DNA of 64,000 nucleotides from assembly GCA_934662565.1 (NCBI GenBank), contig CAKUKI010000002.1, forward strand, positions 1 to 64,000, given 5' to 3'. The notes beneath the pieces are model-generated. The model was not told where the DNA came from, did not search any database, and saw only the letters and a program-made list of their open reading frames with translations. Positions 33,936-42,252 of the stretch are shown piece by piece (positions within the stretch are counted from its first letter, which is position 1; each line of letters begins with the position of its first letter). A program made the translations under genes and the position numbers. Source of the DNA: an uncultured Elusimicrobiales bacterium (GTDB lineage Bacteria > Elusimicrobiota > Elusimicrobia > Elusimicrobiales > Elusimicrobiaceae).

Positions 33936-34778
33936 ATGAAAGTGCTTCAAAAGTATGTAGCCGCCCTGTTAGCGGTGGTGCTGACGGCCGCTTGTGCCAC
34001 CCCCAACGTGCAAACCGGGGCGCCCACACCGCCGGCCCCCGCCGCCCATGCCGCCTGCCCGGCCAAGACCCGCCTGCCCTTGGAAGATAAAACCATCCAA
34101 AAACACGATAAGGCGTTCCAAAAATACTTAAAAAAGCGCTTGGCTAAAAAGCAGGAATCCACCCTGACTTATGCCGCCGTCCGCGCGCTAGCGCGCCAAA
34201 AGCCGCTGGCAAAAATTACCCGGACGGACGGAGATTATATTTTAGTTTTTGCGGACGGTGCGACTTTGCGCGCGTTTACTTATGATGCCAACGACAAACT
34301 GTTTGGGTGGGCGGAGAGCGAATTTATTAAAAATACCTCTGCGGAATTGACCGCCGTATTTTATGATTACCGCTTGCAAGCGCCGGATAAGATGGGCGGC
34401 GTGCAGGGCAAACTCAAATATATTTTGTTCTTAAATATCAATAAAAAACACGGGCATTTTGCCCAGTTTATTTATGATGCCGATGCCACCCTGCTGGGCG
34501 GGCAAACGGAGCGCGGGTTTTATGTGTTGCCCTCTAAAGAAGATTTATTTATTCCCGCGTCCGCGTATTCGGATTATGTGTCGCAATTACCGCCGGATGT
34601 TTCTTCCGTAGAGTTGATGGAAAATGTAAAAGACACGGTGCAAATAGGGGTTATGGCGGCGGCGGTTGCCTCGGCCTTTTCCGCGCTTCCGTCGTGGATA
34701 TGGATGGGCTATGTGGGCGCGGCGGGTGCGCCGTGGATTGTTTTAATGCTGATTTGTTTTACTGGGGCATGCTCTTAA
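33936..34778 (+). CDS. Lipoprotein of unknown function
   Basis: The 280-aa protein has a signal peptide with lipobox LTAAC (Cys about 20), a Pro/Ala-rich stretch, a middle region without recognised domain (YILVFADGATLRAFTYDAND), and a C-terminal hydrophobic segment (about 235-278). It starts 1 nt after the ankyrin membrane protein stop, so the two probably form one transcript and may act together. I do not recognise a family. Confidence 0.65.
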   Translation: MKVLQKYVAALLAVVLTAACATPNVQTGAPTPPAPAAHAACPAKTRLPLEDKTIQKHDKAFQKYLKKRLAKKQESTLTYAAVRALARQKPLAKITRTDGDYILVFADGATLRAFTYDANDKLFGWAESEFIKNTSAELTAVFYDYRLQAPDKMGGVQGKLKYILFLNINKKHGHFAQFIYDADATLLGGQTERGFYVLPSKEDLFIPASAYSDYVSQLPPDVSSVELMENVKDTVQIGVMAAAVASAFSALPSWIWMGYVGAAGAPWIVLMLICFTGACS

Positions 34779-34867
34779 ATCCGCCGGAGGAAAGTGCCCC
34801 AAGACGCGCCGGATTGGTTTGCAAAAGAGAATAACCAAATATACCGTAAAAAACGGAGGAGGCGGGA

Positions 34868-36247
34868 ATGACCGCAGAAGAATATATTAGCAAGATTTTA
34901 GACTTACAAGAAACGGATTCGGAACAGGCTTTAACCGTGTGTGATGAGGGAATTGCCGCCTACCCGAACAATGCCAAATTGTATTATTTGAAAGCCGAAG
35001 CCTTATGGAGCCAAGAAACTTTTGATTCCACACTTCTCCGCAATTTGCTTAAAAAATCGTCCGAACTGGACCCGCACTATGCGGCCCCGTATTTCTTATG
35101 GGGGTATTTTAACGAAAGGTTATGCTGCCCAGACGAAGCGTTGTACTGTTATCAGCGGGTAGTGGAATTAGACCCCTCAAATGCTGCGGGTTGGTATAGA
35201 CTGGGGAAACTGGAACAAGAAGAGTTTGGCAATTTGCCGGAAGCGTTAAAAGCCTTTGATAAAGTGGTGGCGTTGGCCCCTAACGACCAAGCTTATAACA
35301 GCCGCGGTCATTTGCGTATGGAAATGAAAGATTTTTCCGGCGCCATAGAAGATTTTAATAAAGCGTTGGAATTTAGCCCGCAGGCCGGCGGCAGTTTGTG
35401 GGGGCGCGGGTTGTGCAAAAAAGAATGGGGGGACTTGTCCGGCGCCGCCGAAGATTTTTCCCAAATGATTGCGCTTTATCCGCAAATAGTAGCTGGGTAT
35501 ATGGATAGGGCGGATGTAAAAGTATTGCAAAATGATTTAATCGGCGCCCTGAAAGATTATCAAACGGTTGTCACACAGCTAGACCCGGAAAATAAGGAGG
35601 CTTGGGCCCATATTGCGGATTTGCAAAACCGTTTAATGCAACAAGTTCCGGCAAATACTGCGGTTTTATGCACCACGTTAAAATCTGGGCATCAGGCAAA
35701 AAATATCCCAATAAACGGCCAAATCGTTACGTTTTTGGATATGCCACAACCCGCCCAAGCGCCCGCGCCGGATATGGATGTTTCCGCTATTTCAGAGGCA
35801 ATAAAGCTTTTGAAAGAAAAGCCAGCAAAAGAGCCTACGCCGAGTATCAATATTCCCGATGCTTTTGGGGAAACGCCGCTTTTGAAAGCGATTAAAAAAG
35901 GCGATGTGGAACAAGTTAAAAACTTAATTGTGCAAGGGGCTGATGTAAACTGTGTAAATGCGTTTGATGAATCTGCTCTGGGTGTGGCGGTAAGGGACGG
36001 AAAGGTGGAAATAATTAAGTTATTAATTGCTGCCGGCGCAGATGTCAATTGTATAAACACATTTCAGGAATCTGTGCTGATGATTGCGGTAAAGACCGGA
36101 AATTTGGAAATAGTTAAGTTGTTAATGGGTGCCGGCGCAGATATTCATTACAAAAACAGATTTGATGAAAGTGCGTTTACGATAGCAAAAAAGTATAAAT
36201 TTACGGAAATTTCATTCTTTTTAGCTGCGGCCAACGCCAGAAAATAA
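34868..36247 (+). CDS. TPR-ankyrin fusion protein
   Basis: The 459-aa protein has an N-terminal TPR array (about 1-265, with repeats such as PEALKAFDKVVALAPN and SGAIEDFNKALEFSPQ) and a C-terminal ankyrin array (about 335-455, with GADVNCVNAFDESALGVAV and GADVNCINTFQESVLMIAV). No signal peptide or membrane segment is seen, so it is likely cytoplasmic. GGAGGAGG precedes the ATG. The last two ankyrin units are very alike, pointing to recent repeat duplication. It follows the lipoprotein by 89 nt. Confidence 0.8.
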   Translation: MTAEEYISKILDLQETDSEQALTVCDEGIAAYPNNAKLYYLKAEALWSQETFDSTLLRNLLKKSSELDPHYAAPYFLWGYFNERLCCPDEALYCYQRVVELDPSNAAGWYRLGKLEQEEFGNLPEALKAFDKVVALAPNDQAYNSRGHLRMEMKDFSGAIEDFNKALEFSPQAGGSLWGRGLCKKEWGDLSGAAEDFSQMIALYPQIVAGYMDRADVKVLQNDLIGALKDYQTVVTQLDPENKEAWAHIADLQNRLMQQVPANTAVLCTTLKSGHQAKNIPINGQIVTFLDMPQPAQAPAPDMDVSAISEAIKLLKEKPAKEPTPSINIPDAFGETPLLKAIKKGDVEQVKNLIVQGADVNCVNAFDESALGVAVRDGKVEIIKLLIAAGADVNCINTFQESVLMIAVKTGNLEIVKLLMGAGADIHYKNRFDESAFTIAKKYKFTEISFFLAAANARK

Positions 36248-36272
36248 GGCGGCGTGTTCCGTAAGATTTTGG

Positions 36273-36321
36273 GGGCGCAAAAAAACCGCCCCTAAAGGCG
36301 GTTTTAAGAACTGCGCCCACC
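36273..36321 (-). repeat. 49-bp direct repeat, left copy (tRNA 3'-end fragment plus terminator)
   Basis: Identical to 36459-36507. It holds the last nucleotides of the acceptor and T-arm side of the tRNA at 36498-36571 and its terminator hairpin. Beyond it, 36322-36340 can still form a degenerate T-arm-like hairpin. It may be the trace of a past integration or of a lost tRNA copy. Confidence 0.75.
36279..36307. terminator. Terminator hairpin inside left repeat
   Basis: AAAACCGCC pairs with GGCGGTTTT (36282-36290 with 36297-36305). It can end the TPR-ankyrin transcript. Confidence 0.65.
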
Positions 36322-36458
36322 GGAGCTTGGCTTCCGGTAAAATTCCTGACGGAATTTTCCTGCAGGCCGGGCTCGCGGTTTTGGCCTTTCGCTCCGCTCA
36401 AACCAAAACATCGCTGCGCCTTTCAAGTCCTGTCACGCACCAAGCAGTTGGTGCGTTT

Positions 36459-36507
36459 GGGCGCAAAAAAACCGCCCCTAAAGGCGGTTTTAAGAACTGC
36501 GCCCACC
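36459..36507 (-). repeat. 49-bp direct repeat, right copy
   Basis: Perfect copy of 36273-36321, 186 bp away; this copy is continuous with the intact tRNA gene. Confidence 0.75.
36465..36493 (-). terminator. Terminator of tRNA (CAT)
   Basis: The same AAAACCGCC/GGCGGTTTT hairpin (36468-36476 with 36483-36491), with a T run on the minus strand. Confidence 0.7.
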
Positions 36508-36571
36508 AGGACTTGAACCTGGAACCCACCGATTATGAGTCGGTTGCTCTAACCGATTGAGCTATAGGCGC
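36498..36571 (-). tRNA. tRNA (CAT): elongator Met or lysidine-type Ile
   Basis: A 74-nt cloverleaf on the minus strand: acceptor GCGCCTA/TGGGCGC (one wobble), anticodon stem ACCGA/TCGGT, loop CTCATAA with anticodon CAT, T-loop TTCAAGT. It lacks initiator features. Met or Ile2 cannot be told apart from sequence alone here. CCA is not encoded. Confidence 0.88.
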
Positions 36572-36630
36572 TAAAACAATATCTATTATTATAACAAATA
36601 AATTTTACCTTGGGGCGGGAAAAAGAAAAA

Positions 36631-36659
36631 TTTACTCTTTACTAAAAATGTGCTAAAAT
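36631..36659 (+). promoter_or_regulatory. Promoter of tRNA-Gln
   Basis: TTTACT (36631-36636) and TAAAAT (36654-36659) with a 17-nt spacer, 11 nt before the tRNA. Confidence 0.6.
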
Positions 36660-36670
36660 ATAACTGTTAA

Positions 36671-36744
36671 TCCGGGATGGTGTAATGGTAACACGGATGC
36701 CTCTGGAGCATTAATTCTAGGTTCGAGTCCTAGTCCCGGAACCA
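36671..36744 (+). tRNA. tRNA-Gln (CTG)
   Basis: Acceptor TCCGGGA/TCCCGGA, D-arm GTGT-AATGGTA-ACAC, anticodon stem GATGC/GCATT, loop CTCTGGA (anticodon CTG), T-loop TTCGAGT. Its 3' CCA is encoded (36742-36744), unlike the other tRNAs of the window. Confidence 0.93.
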
Positions 36745-36756
36745 GATTTTGTAAGG

Positions 36757-36778
36757 CCGCCTTTAGGGCGGTTTTTTT
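36757..36778 (+). terminator. Terminator after tRNA-Gln
   Basis: CCGCC (36757-36761) pairs with GGCGG (36767-36771), then seven T. Confidence 0.65.
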
Positions 36779-36814
36779 GTGGCCTGTCGGGCGTAATTAG
36801 CTTTATGTGCCCCT

Positions 36815-36842
36815 TTGCAAGCAGGTTAAAAACTGGTACTAT
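36815..36842 (+). promoter_or_regulatory. Promoter of tRNA-Pro
   Basis: TTGCAA (36815-36820) and TACTAT (36837-36842) with a 16-nt spacer, 12 nt before the tRNA. Confidence 0.6.
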
Positions 36843-36854
36843 ATAAGCAGTGTG

Positions 36855-36926
36855 CGGGGCATGGCTCAATGGTAGAGCGCTCGGTTTGGGACCGAGAGGT
36901 TCCCGGTTCAAGCCCGGGTGCCCCGA
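36855..36926 (+). tRNA. tRNA-Pro (TGG)
   Basis: A 72-nt cloverleaf: acceptor CGGGGCA/TGCCCCG, anticodon stem CTCGG/CCGAG, loop TTTGGGA (anticodon TGG), T-loop TTCAAGC. No terminator follows; a protein gene begins 22 nt downstream. Confidence 0.95.
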
Positions 36927-36948
36927 TTTCCTTTTTTAGGTGCTGCGC

Positions 36949-37896
36949 ATGACTATACAAGCGGACAAATCCACCGTGTTTAATACTTTTCACTCTCCTG
37001 CACAAACACAAAATGTACAGGTGGTGGATGGTGTAAAAGTGGTCACGTCCCAAATTATGCGGGCACCTTTTGCGTTTGATAGTTTGGTATTAAGCGTAAA
37101 TTACCGCACGCAAACCGACGGTTTATTACTGTTGGAAGCGCAAGTGGGCCGCCAAGGCAAATGGAGCCGTTTTTATAAGTTGGGGCTTTTTTCTAAAGAT
37201 TTTCAAAGCAGTTTCCCGCCCCAGCAAGATGATTTTGCACAGGTGCAAACGGATATGTTGGCACTGTCCGTTGCGGCGGATAGCTACCGCTACCGCATCA
37301 GCCTATATGGGGATATGGAACTCCTCTTACTGGCGGCCAGTGCAACGCGCGCGGGGCAGACCGCGCCCTGTACGGATTTGCCGCAAGGGGCGTTCCGTGC
37401 TCAAGTGGAGCCGATTTCCCAAATGTGCGTGAATCATAAAGATAAAAAACGCATTTGCAGCCCCACCGCGCTGACGATGGCGCTGAACCATTTTGGGGCC
37501 CATTTAACCTTGGAAACGGTTATGCGGGAAGTGTTTGACCCCGCTGCCGGAATTTACGGGAATTGGATTTTTAACACCGCGTGTGCCGGTTTGCACGGGG
37601 TGGAAAGTTATGTGCGGCGGTTTGAGTCTTTGGCAGAACTGCCGCAGTTTGTGAATGAAAACTGCCTGACACTGGCCAGTATCTCCTATAAAAAAGGGGA
37701 ATTGCCGAACGCGGCGATTGAAAGCACCGCCGGACATTTGGTATTAGTGACAGGATATGAAAACGGCCGTATATGGACGGCGGACCCCGCGGCGGCAACA
37801 CCGCAAGAGGTGGTGCGTGCGTATCCGGCGGAAGAATTTGCGCGCGCGTGGCTGGTTCGTAAACGCGGTGTGGCGTATATCGTGAGGAAAAAATGA
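36949..37896 (+). CDS. C39-like cysteine peptidase domain protein
   Basis: The 315-aa protein has an N-terminal beta-rich region (about 1-150) and a C39-family papain-like domain. The catalytic residues can be placed at C170 (RICSPTALTMALNHFG), H263 (TAGHLVLVTGY) and D279 (WTADP). There is no signal peptide, so it would act in the cytoplasm unless the start lies elsewhere. I chose the ATG at 36949 with AGG 9 nt upstream. It lies 22 nt after tRNA-Pro with no terminator or own promoter seen, and overlaps the next gene by 4 nt. Peptide processing linked to the peptide-binding protein downstream is an inference. Confidence 0.75.
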   Translation: MTIQADKSTVFNTFHSPAQTQNVQVVDGVKVVTSQIMRAPFAFDSLVLSVNYRTQTDGLLLLEAQVGRQGKWSRFYKLGLFSKDFQSSFPPQQDDFAQVQTDMLALSVAADSYRYRISLYGDMELLLLAASATRAGQTAPCTDLPQGAFRAQVEPISQMCVNHKDKKRICSPTALTMALNHFGAHLTLETVMREVFDPAAGIYGNWIFNTACAGLHGVESYVRRFESLAELPQFVNENCLTLASISYKKGELPNAAIESTAGHLVLVTGYENGRIWTADPAAATPQEVVRAYPAEEFARAWLVRKRGVAYIVRKK

Positions 37897-39623
37897 AAAA
37901 AGGGTTGTTTGTAGTGTTATGCGCGGGCCTTTTGTTAGCCGCCTGCGCCCAGAAAGAAGATAAAGAAACTTTATTGGTGGCCCACAAAGGGGAAATGCAA
38001 TCGTTAGACCCTGTCTATTCGTATGACGGAGTCACGCAAGGCATGATGTTAAATGTGTATGATACCTTGCTTAAATTTAAGGGTTCGTCCATGACGCAGC
38101 TGGAGCCTTCCCTGTCCACCCAAGTACCCAGCGTGGCCAACGGCCTCGTTTCCAAAGACGGTTTAACGTATACGTTCCCCATTCGCAAAGGGGTGCATTT
38201 TCATAATGGCGAAGAACTCACGCCCGAAGACGTGCGCTATTCTTTACTGCGCTTTTTACTTTCGGATGTAGCCGGCGGGCCGTCTAGCCTACTGTTGGAG
38301 CCCATTTTGGGGGTTTCCTCCACGCGGGACGAAAAAGGCAAAATTGCGGTTTCGTATAAGGACGCCGCCCAAGCGGTGCGTGTGGACGGGGATAACGTTG
38401 TTATCACGCTTAAACGCCCGTTTGCGCCGTTTTTGTCCATTTTGGCGCGGTGGGGCTATGTTATCAGCAAAGAGTGGGCCGTTCAAGCGGGCGCGTGGGA
38501 CGGCACGGAAGAAACTTGGCAGCAGTTTAACAATTTTTCCAAAGAATCTTCCCCTTTGTTTAATGCCATGAACGGCACCGGGCCGTTCAAATTGGTGCGT
38601 TGGAATATAGCGGGCCGCCGTTTGCAGCTGGCCGCGAACGAAACGTATTGGGCCGGCGCGCCGAAACTTAAAAATATCCATTTAATGACGGTAGAAGAAC
38701 CCAGCACCGTGCGCTTAATGCTGGAGGCCGGAGATGTGGACGTGGCGGAAATATCGCCTAAGTTTATCTCCCAACTCAAAGACAAACCGGGCGTAAAGTT
38801 GTATGATAATTTGCCCCGCTTACGCACGGACCCGGTTATTTTCTTTACGCTAAATGTAAATATGCAGGCCAATCCGGACGTCGGCTCCGGCAAATGGGAC
38901 GGCAACGGGATTCCGTCGGATTTCTTTGCCGATAAAAACCTGCGCAAAGCCTTTGAATATGCGTTTGATTATGATGCCTTTTTGAAAGAATCTATGGAGG
39001 GCCGCGGCACGCGCGCTATTGGCCCCGCGCCGGAAGGGTTGATGGACTATGACGATTCTTTTAAGCGCTATCACTTTGATTTGGAAAAATCCCGCGAATA
39101 TTTCAAAAAAGCGTGGGGCGGCAAAGTGTGGAATACAGGTTTCAAACTGACTATGACGTATAACACCAGCGGTGATATGCGCCAAATTGCCAGCGAAATC
39201 TTAAAACGCAATGTGGAAAGCCTGAACCCTAAATTTAAGATAGATTTGCGCGGGGTCACGTGGGCGTCTTTCTTGGAAAAAACCGCCAACCGCCAAATGC
39301 CGTTGTGGACGCGCGGTTGGGTGGCCGATTATGCCGATGCGCACAACTTTTATTTTCCGTTCCTGCATAGCAACGGCCGTTATGCGCTGGCGCAAGGCTA
39401 TAAAAACCCGCAAGTGGATAAGCTGATTGAAGCGGCCGTGGTGCAGACGGACCCCGCCAAACGCCGTGAGCTATATAAAAAGGCGCATAATTTAATGCAC
39501 GAAGATGCCATGCAGATTTATACGGTTCACCCTACCGGACTTTGGGCCATGAGAGAGGGCGTAGAGGGGTTTGTGGATAATCCGGTGTATATGGGGATTT
39601 ATTTCTACCCCATGTATAAATAA
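37893..39623 (+). CDS. Oligopeptide ABC transporter substrate-binding lipoprotein (SBP family 5)
   Basis: The 576-aa lipoprotein has a signal peptide with lipobox LLAAC (Cys about 17) and the family 5 fold of OppA/DppA: LDPVYSYDGVTQGMMLNVYDTL near residue 36 onward, FPIRKGVHFHNGEELTPEDVRYS, and NGTGPFKLVRW. It should capture oligopeptides outside the inner membrane. No permease or ATPase genes follow. The ATG overlaps the peptidase stop (ATGA), which ties the two genes. Repeat module 3 begins after its stop. Confidence 0.88.
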   Translation: MKKGLFVVLCAGLLLAACAQKEDKETLLVAHKGEMQSLDPVYSYDGVTQGMMLNVYDTLLKFKGSSMTQLEPSLSTQVPSVANGLVSKDGLTYTFPIRKGVHFHNGEELTPEDVRYSLLRFLLSDVAGGPSSLLLEPILGVSSTRDEKGKIAVSYKDAAQAVRVDGDNVVITLKRPFAPFLSILARWGYVISKEWAVQAGAWDGTEETWQQFNNFSKESSPLFNAMNGTGPFKLVRWNIAGRRLQLAANETYWAGAPKLKNIHLMTVEEPSTVRLMLEAGDVDVAEISPKFISQLKDKPGVKLYDNLPRLRTDPVIFFTLNVNMQANPDVGSGKWDGNGIPSDFFADKNLRKAFEYAFDYDAFLKESMEGRGTRAIGPAPEGLMDYDDSFKRYHFDLEKSREYFKKAWGGKVWNTGFKLTMTYNTSGDMRQIASEILKRNVESLNPKFKIDLRGVTWASFLEKTANRQMPLWTRGWVADYADAHNFYFPFLHSNGRYALAQGYKNPQVDKLIEAAVVQTDPAKRRELYKKAHNLMHEDAMQIYTVHPTGLWAMREGVEGFVDNPVYMGIYFYPMYK

Positions 39624-40207
39624 GTGGACGGCATTTGGTAAGCTGGGTTTTTAACGCACAAGGGGAAAAATAACATTTTTCCCCTTGTTTGCGTTTGAGG
39701 GCAAACAATTTTTCAAATTTAAGCCCTTTTGCGCCCCCTTTGGGCTAGAGGGAAATTTCTTGGGGCGGCGCCCCAAACCCTCCCTTCTTTTTCTCATTGC
39801 AGAAAAAGAAGGCAAAAAGGCTAGCACCCCGGGAAGCCATAAAATTTATTTTTATACGGGCATTTTACAACTCCCTACGGTCGGACAAGTAAAATGCCTT
39901 TATAACTCCGTTAAAAATAAATTTTATAGACGGCTTCAAAGGGGTGCATTAAACGGCAAACAACAACAGCAAAAGCAAACGGCAAAAACAACAGCGGAAA
40001 TACACCCACCAATTAACTAATCGGCTCATCAGCAAAAACACAAAATAAGTAAAAACTACTTAAAATTAAACATCCGCGGAAAAAACGAAAGTTAAAAATA
40101 TCCTTAAAATATGGGGGCTTTGCCTGCCGTTTTTTAATAGGGTTGTTTTGTTTTTTTTTTTGATAAATTTTATTTATATATAAAATTTATCAAAAATGAG
40201 GTTTTTT
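39624..40207 (+). repeat. Pilin-associated repeat module, copy 3
   Basis: A 584-nt gene-free stretch. The first hairpin (39653-39695) starts 29 nt after the upstream stop; its sequence differs from copies 1 and 2 but pairing is kept by paired changes (13-bp inner stem 39659-39671 with 39675-39687, loop AAC). The core at 39762-39959 matches copy 1 over 198 bp with one base difference and the same orientation. An AT-rich leader, a T11 tract (40151-40161) and the hairpin before the pilin follow. A frame reading GILQLPTVGQV in the core also appears in copies 1 and 2, but it follows from the palindrome and is not called as a gene. Confidence 0.85.
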
Positions 40208-40729
40208 ATGAAAAACGCAAAATTCAGCCGTTTAGGCGGCTTTACGCTTATTGAATTGTTGGTGGTTGTGCTCATTATCGGTATTTTAGCCAGCGTGGCG
40301 TTGCCGCAATACCAAACGGCGGTGGATAAGGCCCAGTATGGAAAAATTATCCCTATGACAAAAGCTCTAAAAGATGCCACCGAAGTCTATTATATGGCTA
40401 ATGGCACCTATAATTTTAAGATAGGGGATATAGATATTAGCGGCCCTAGCGGTTGCTCTTTCCCAGAGGGGGATAATATTGTTTTGTGTAAAGATTCTTG
40501 GTATGATATTTTGAATTCTGCTTCAAATGTGGTGGGGTTTATGGGGGCCCGCTATCAAGCTAAAACAGAGCAAAATGCGTACCGTATTTGGTTGGACCAC
40601 AATACGAGCGGAAAGCCAAGTGGCCAACGAGAATGTGTGGCGTATGACAATTCGGCGCGGGCGCACCGTTTGTGTAAGGCAATGGGCGGAGTCCGCATCG
40701 GAAATAGTAAAGATTATATTTTGCCGTAA
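40208..40729 (+). CDS. Type IV pilin-like protein
   Basis: The 173-aa prepilin has leader MKNAKFSRLGG, cut before FTLIE, and the helix LLVVVLIIGILASVALPQYQ. C-terminal cysteines (CSFPEG, CKDSW, CVAYDN, CKAMGG) suggest two disulfides. I chose the ATG at 40208 with GAGG 6 nt upstream, as in the two sister loci. The globular part resembles ordinary PilA/PilE minor pilins in length only. A terminator follows. Confidence 0.88.
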   Translation: MKNAKFSRLGGFTLIELLVVVLIIGILASVALPQYQTAVDKAQYGKIIPMTKALKDATEVYYMANGTYNFKIGDIDISGPSGCSFPEGDNIVLCKDSWYDILNSASNVVGFMGARYQAKTEQNAYRIWLDHNTSGKPSGQRECVAYDNSARAHRLCKAMGGVRIGNSKDYILP

Positions 40730-40749
40730 AGCTATTTGCTAGATAAACT

Positions 40750-40780
40750 AAAACCCCCGCTTTTTAGAGCGGGGGTTTTT
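40750..40780. terminator. Bidirectional terminator between pilin and peptide transporter
   Basis: CCCCCGCT (40754-40761) pairs with AGCGGGGG (40768-40775), flanked by A and T runs. Confidence 0.85.
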
Positions 40781-40796
40781 ACTGCTATTGTTCAAA

Positions 40797-42182
40797 TTAG
40801 TGTACGCCGTGCATCCACTGTTTGATTTTGCGGGTCATAATCCACATGACAATACCAAACAATATAGACATAACCGCCGGTACAGAGAACAGCGTGGTTA
40901 AGCTCCACGATTCATAGTAGCTGGCAAGCCAACCGGCAAGCAGGTTGCCAAAAAAGCTGGCCGTCAACCATACGCCCATAAACAGGGACATAAATTTAAG
41001 CGGTGCCAATTTGGTGACCATGGAAAGCCCCACTGGGGACAAGCACAGTTCACCCATGGTGCAGAACATATAAACCAAAATCAACCAAATGGCGCTGACG
41101 GGGCCGCTGGACTGGTACAAGGCCGCCCCTACCGCAATAGCGGCAAAGCCGATACCTTGCAAGAACAACCCCCACCCAAATTTGCTGGGGATAGACGGGT
41201 CTTTAGTGCCCATTTTAAGCCACATTTTGGCAAAAATAGGGGCGAACAACACCACGAAAATCGGGTTGACCGCTTGGAAGTAAGACGCTTTAAGCGTAAT
41301 TTGCCCGATAAAGGGTAAAACAGGGGTCAAATTCGTGGCTTCTTTAGCAAAGAAGTTGAGCGACGTGCCCGCCTGTTCAAAGAACGCAAAGAAGAAAATA
41401 GCAAAGAACACAAAGGTAAAAATCGCTTTGATTTTGTCTTTTTCTTCAGCCGTAAGCGGCTTTTTGGCGGCTTCGGCTTTGGCTTTTTCTTCGGGGTCTT
41501 CGTCTATATCGTTTTTAGTGACGGGGCGCAAACCAATGTGGCCCAAGTATTTGTTTTGGGAAACCAAATACCAGATTAAACCGATAATCATACCCGTACC
41601 GGCCGCCATAAAACCGTATTTCCATTTATAGGCTTCCAATACGTTCATGGGGTCCGTCGGTTCACCCAAGAAACCGCACACAAACGGGGCAAAAAACGCA
41701 CCTACGTTAATACCCATATAGAAAATGGTAAAACCGCCGTCTCTTCTGGGGTCGTTGGGTTCATACAATTCCCCTACGATAGTGGAGATGTTCGGTTTGA
41801 AGAAACCGTTTCCGATAATAATTAGCGTTAAGCCGGTTCCCAAGGCGAGAATCGGGTTAATCAGCTCGTAAGAGGCCAGCGTAAACTGCCCCATAGCCAT
41901 CAAAATAGCACCAATGGTAATGGAATGGCGTTTGCCAATATAGCGGTCTGCCAGATAGCCGCCCAAAACAGGCGTCAAATACACCAGAGCCGTAAACATA
42001 CCATAGATTTTACTAGAGGTGGCTTTAGTAAAACCAATTACGGTGCTAATCATAAAGAGCGACAGAAGAGCTCTCATGCCGTAGTAGTTGAAACGTTCCC
42101 ACATTTCCACCATAAAAAGCATGTATAACGCTTTCGGTTGGCCATGTTTGGTCACGTTATGCTTTACTTCATTGTCTGTCAT
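40797..42182 (-). CDS. POT/PTR2 family proton-coupled peptide transporter
   Basis: The 461-aa protein has about 12 hydrophobic segments and POT signatures: MWERFNYYGMRALL near residue 28 (the ExxER-type motif region), GGYLADRYIGKR near residue 74, and FYMGINVGAFFAPFVCG. It imports di- and tripeptides with protons. A charged cytoplasmic loop (about 215-250, DEDPEEKAKAEAAKK) lies between the two halves. An AAGGAG site precedes the ATG. It fits a peptide-fermenting lifestyle along with the OppA-like gene. Confidence 0.9.
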   Translation of the reverse strand: MTDNEVKHNVTKHGQPKALYMLFMVEMWERFNYYGMRALLSLFMISTVIGFTKATSSKIYGMFTALVYLTPVLGGYLADRYIGKRHSITIGAILMAMGQFTLASYELINPILALGTGLTLIIIGNGFFKPNISTIVGELYEPNDPRRDGGFTIFYMGINVGAFFAPFVCGFLGEPTDPMNVLEAYKWKYGFMAAGTGMIIGLIWYLVSQNKYLGHIGLRPVTKNDIDEDPEEKAKAEAAKKPLTAEEKDKIKAIFTFVFFAIFFFAFFEQAGTSLNFFAKEATNLTPVLPFIGQITLKASYFQAVNPIFVVLFAPIFAKMWLKMGTKDPSIPSKFGWGLFLQGIGFAAIAVGAALYQSSGPVSAIWLILVYMFCTMGELCLSPVGLSMVTKLAPLKFMSLFMGVWLTASFFGNLLAGWLASYYESWSLTTLFSVPAVMSILFGIVMWIMTRKIKQWMHGVH

Positions 42183-42252
42183 TCATTTCTCCTTGTTTAA
42201 TTAAAAGGGTACTCTATATTTTACAAAATATATACGGTAGTGACGCGGGTTT

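Noticed and set aside
36322..36458. Plus-strand frame across 36327-36560 between the direct repeats
   Set aside because: It reads through the tRNA gene and a terminator, and has no coding character; the interval looks like residual non-coding sequence.
36498..36571. tRNA(CAT) as a second initiator tRNA
   Set aside because: It has a fully paired 1-72 position and an elongator-type D-loop; it is an elongator Met or an Ile(CAT) tRNA.
39685..40020. Open frame with the peptide GILQLPTVGQVKCLYNSV, also present in modules 1 and 2
   Set aside because: The shared peptide is encoded by the palindromic core and appears in either orientation relative to the pilin. The flanking residues differ between copies, there is no conserved start codon or ribosome-binding site. 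It is a by-product of the repeat.
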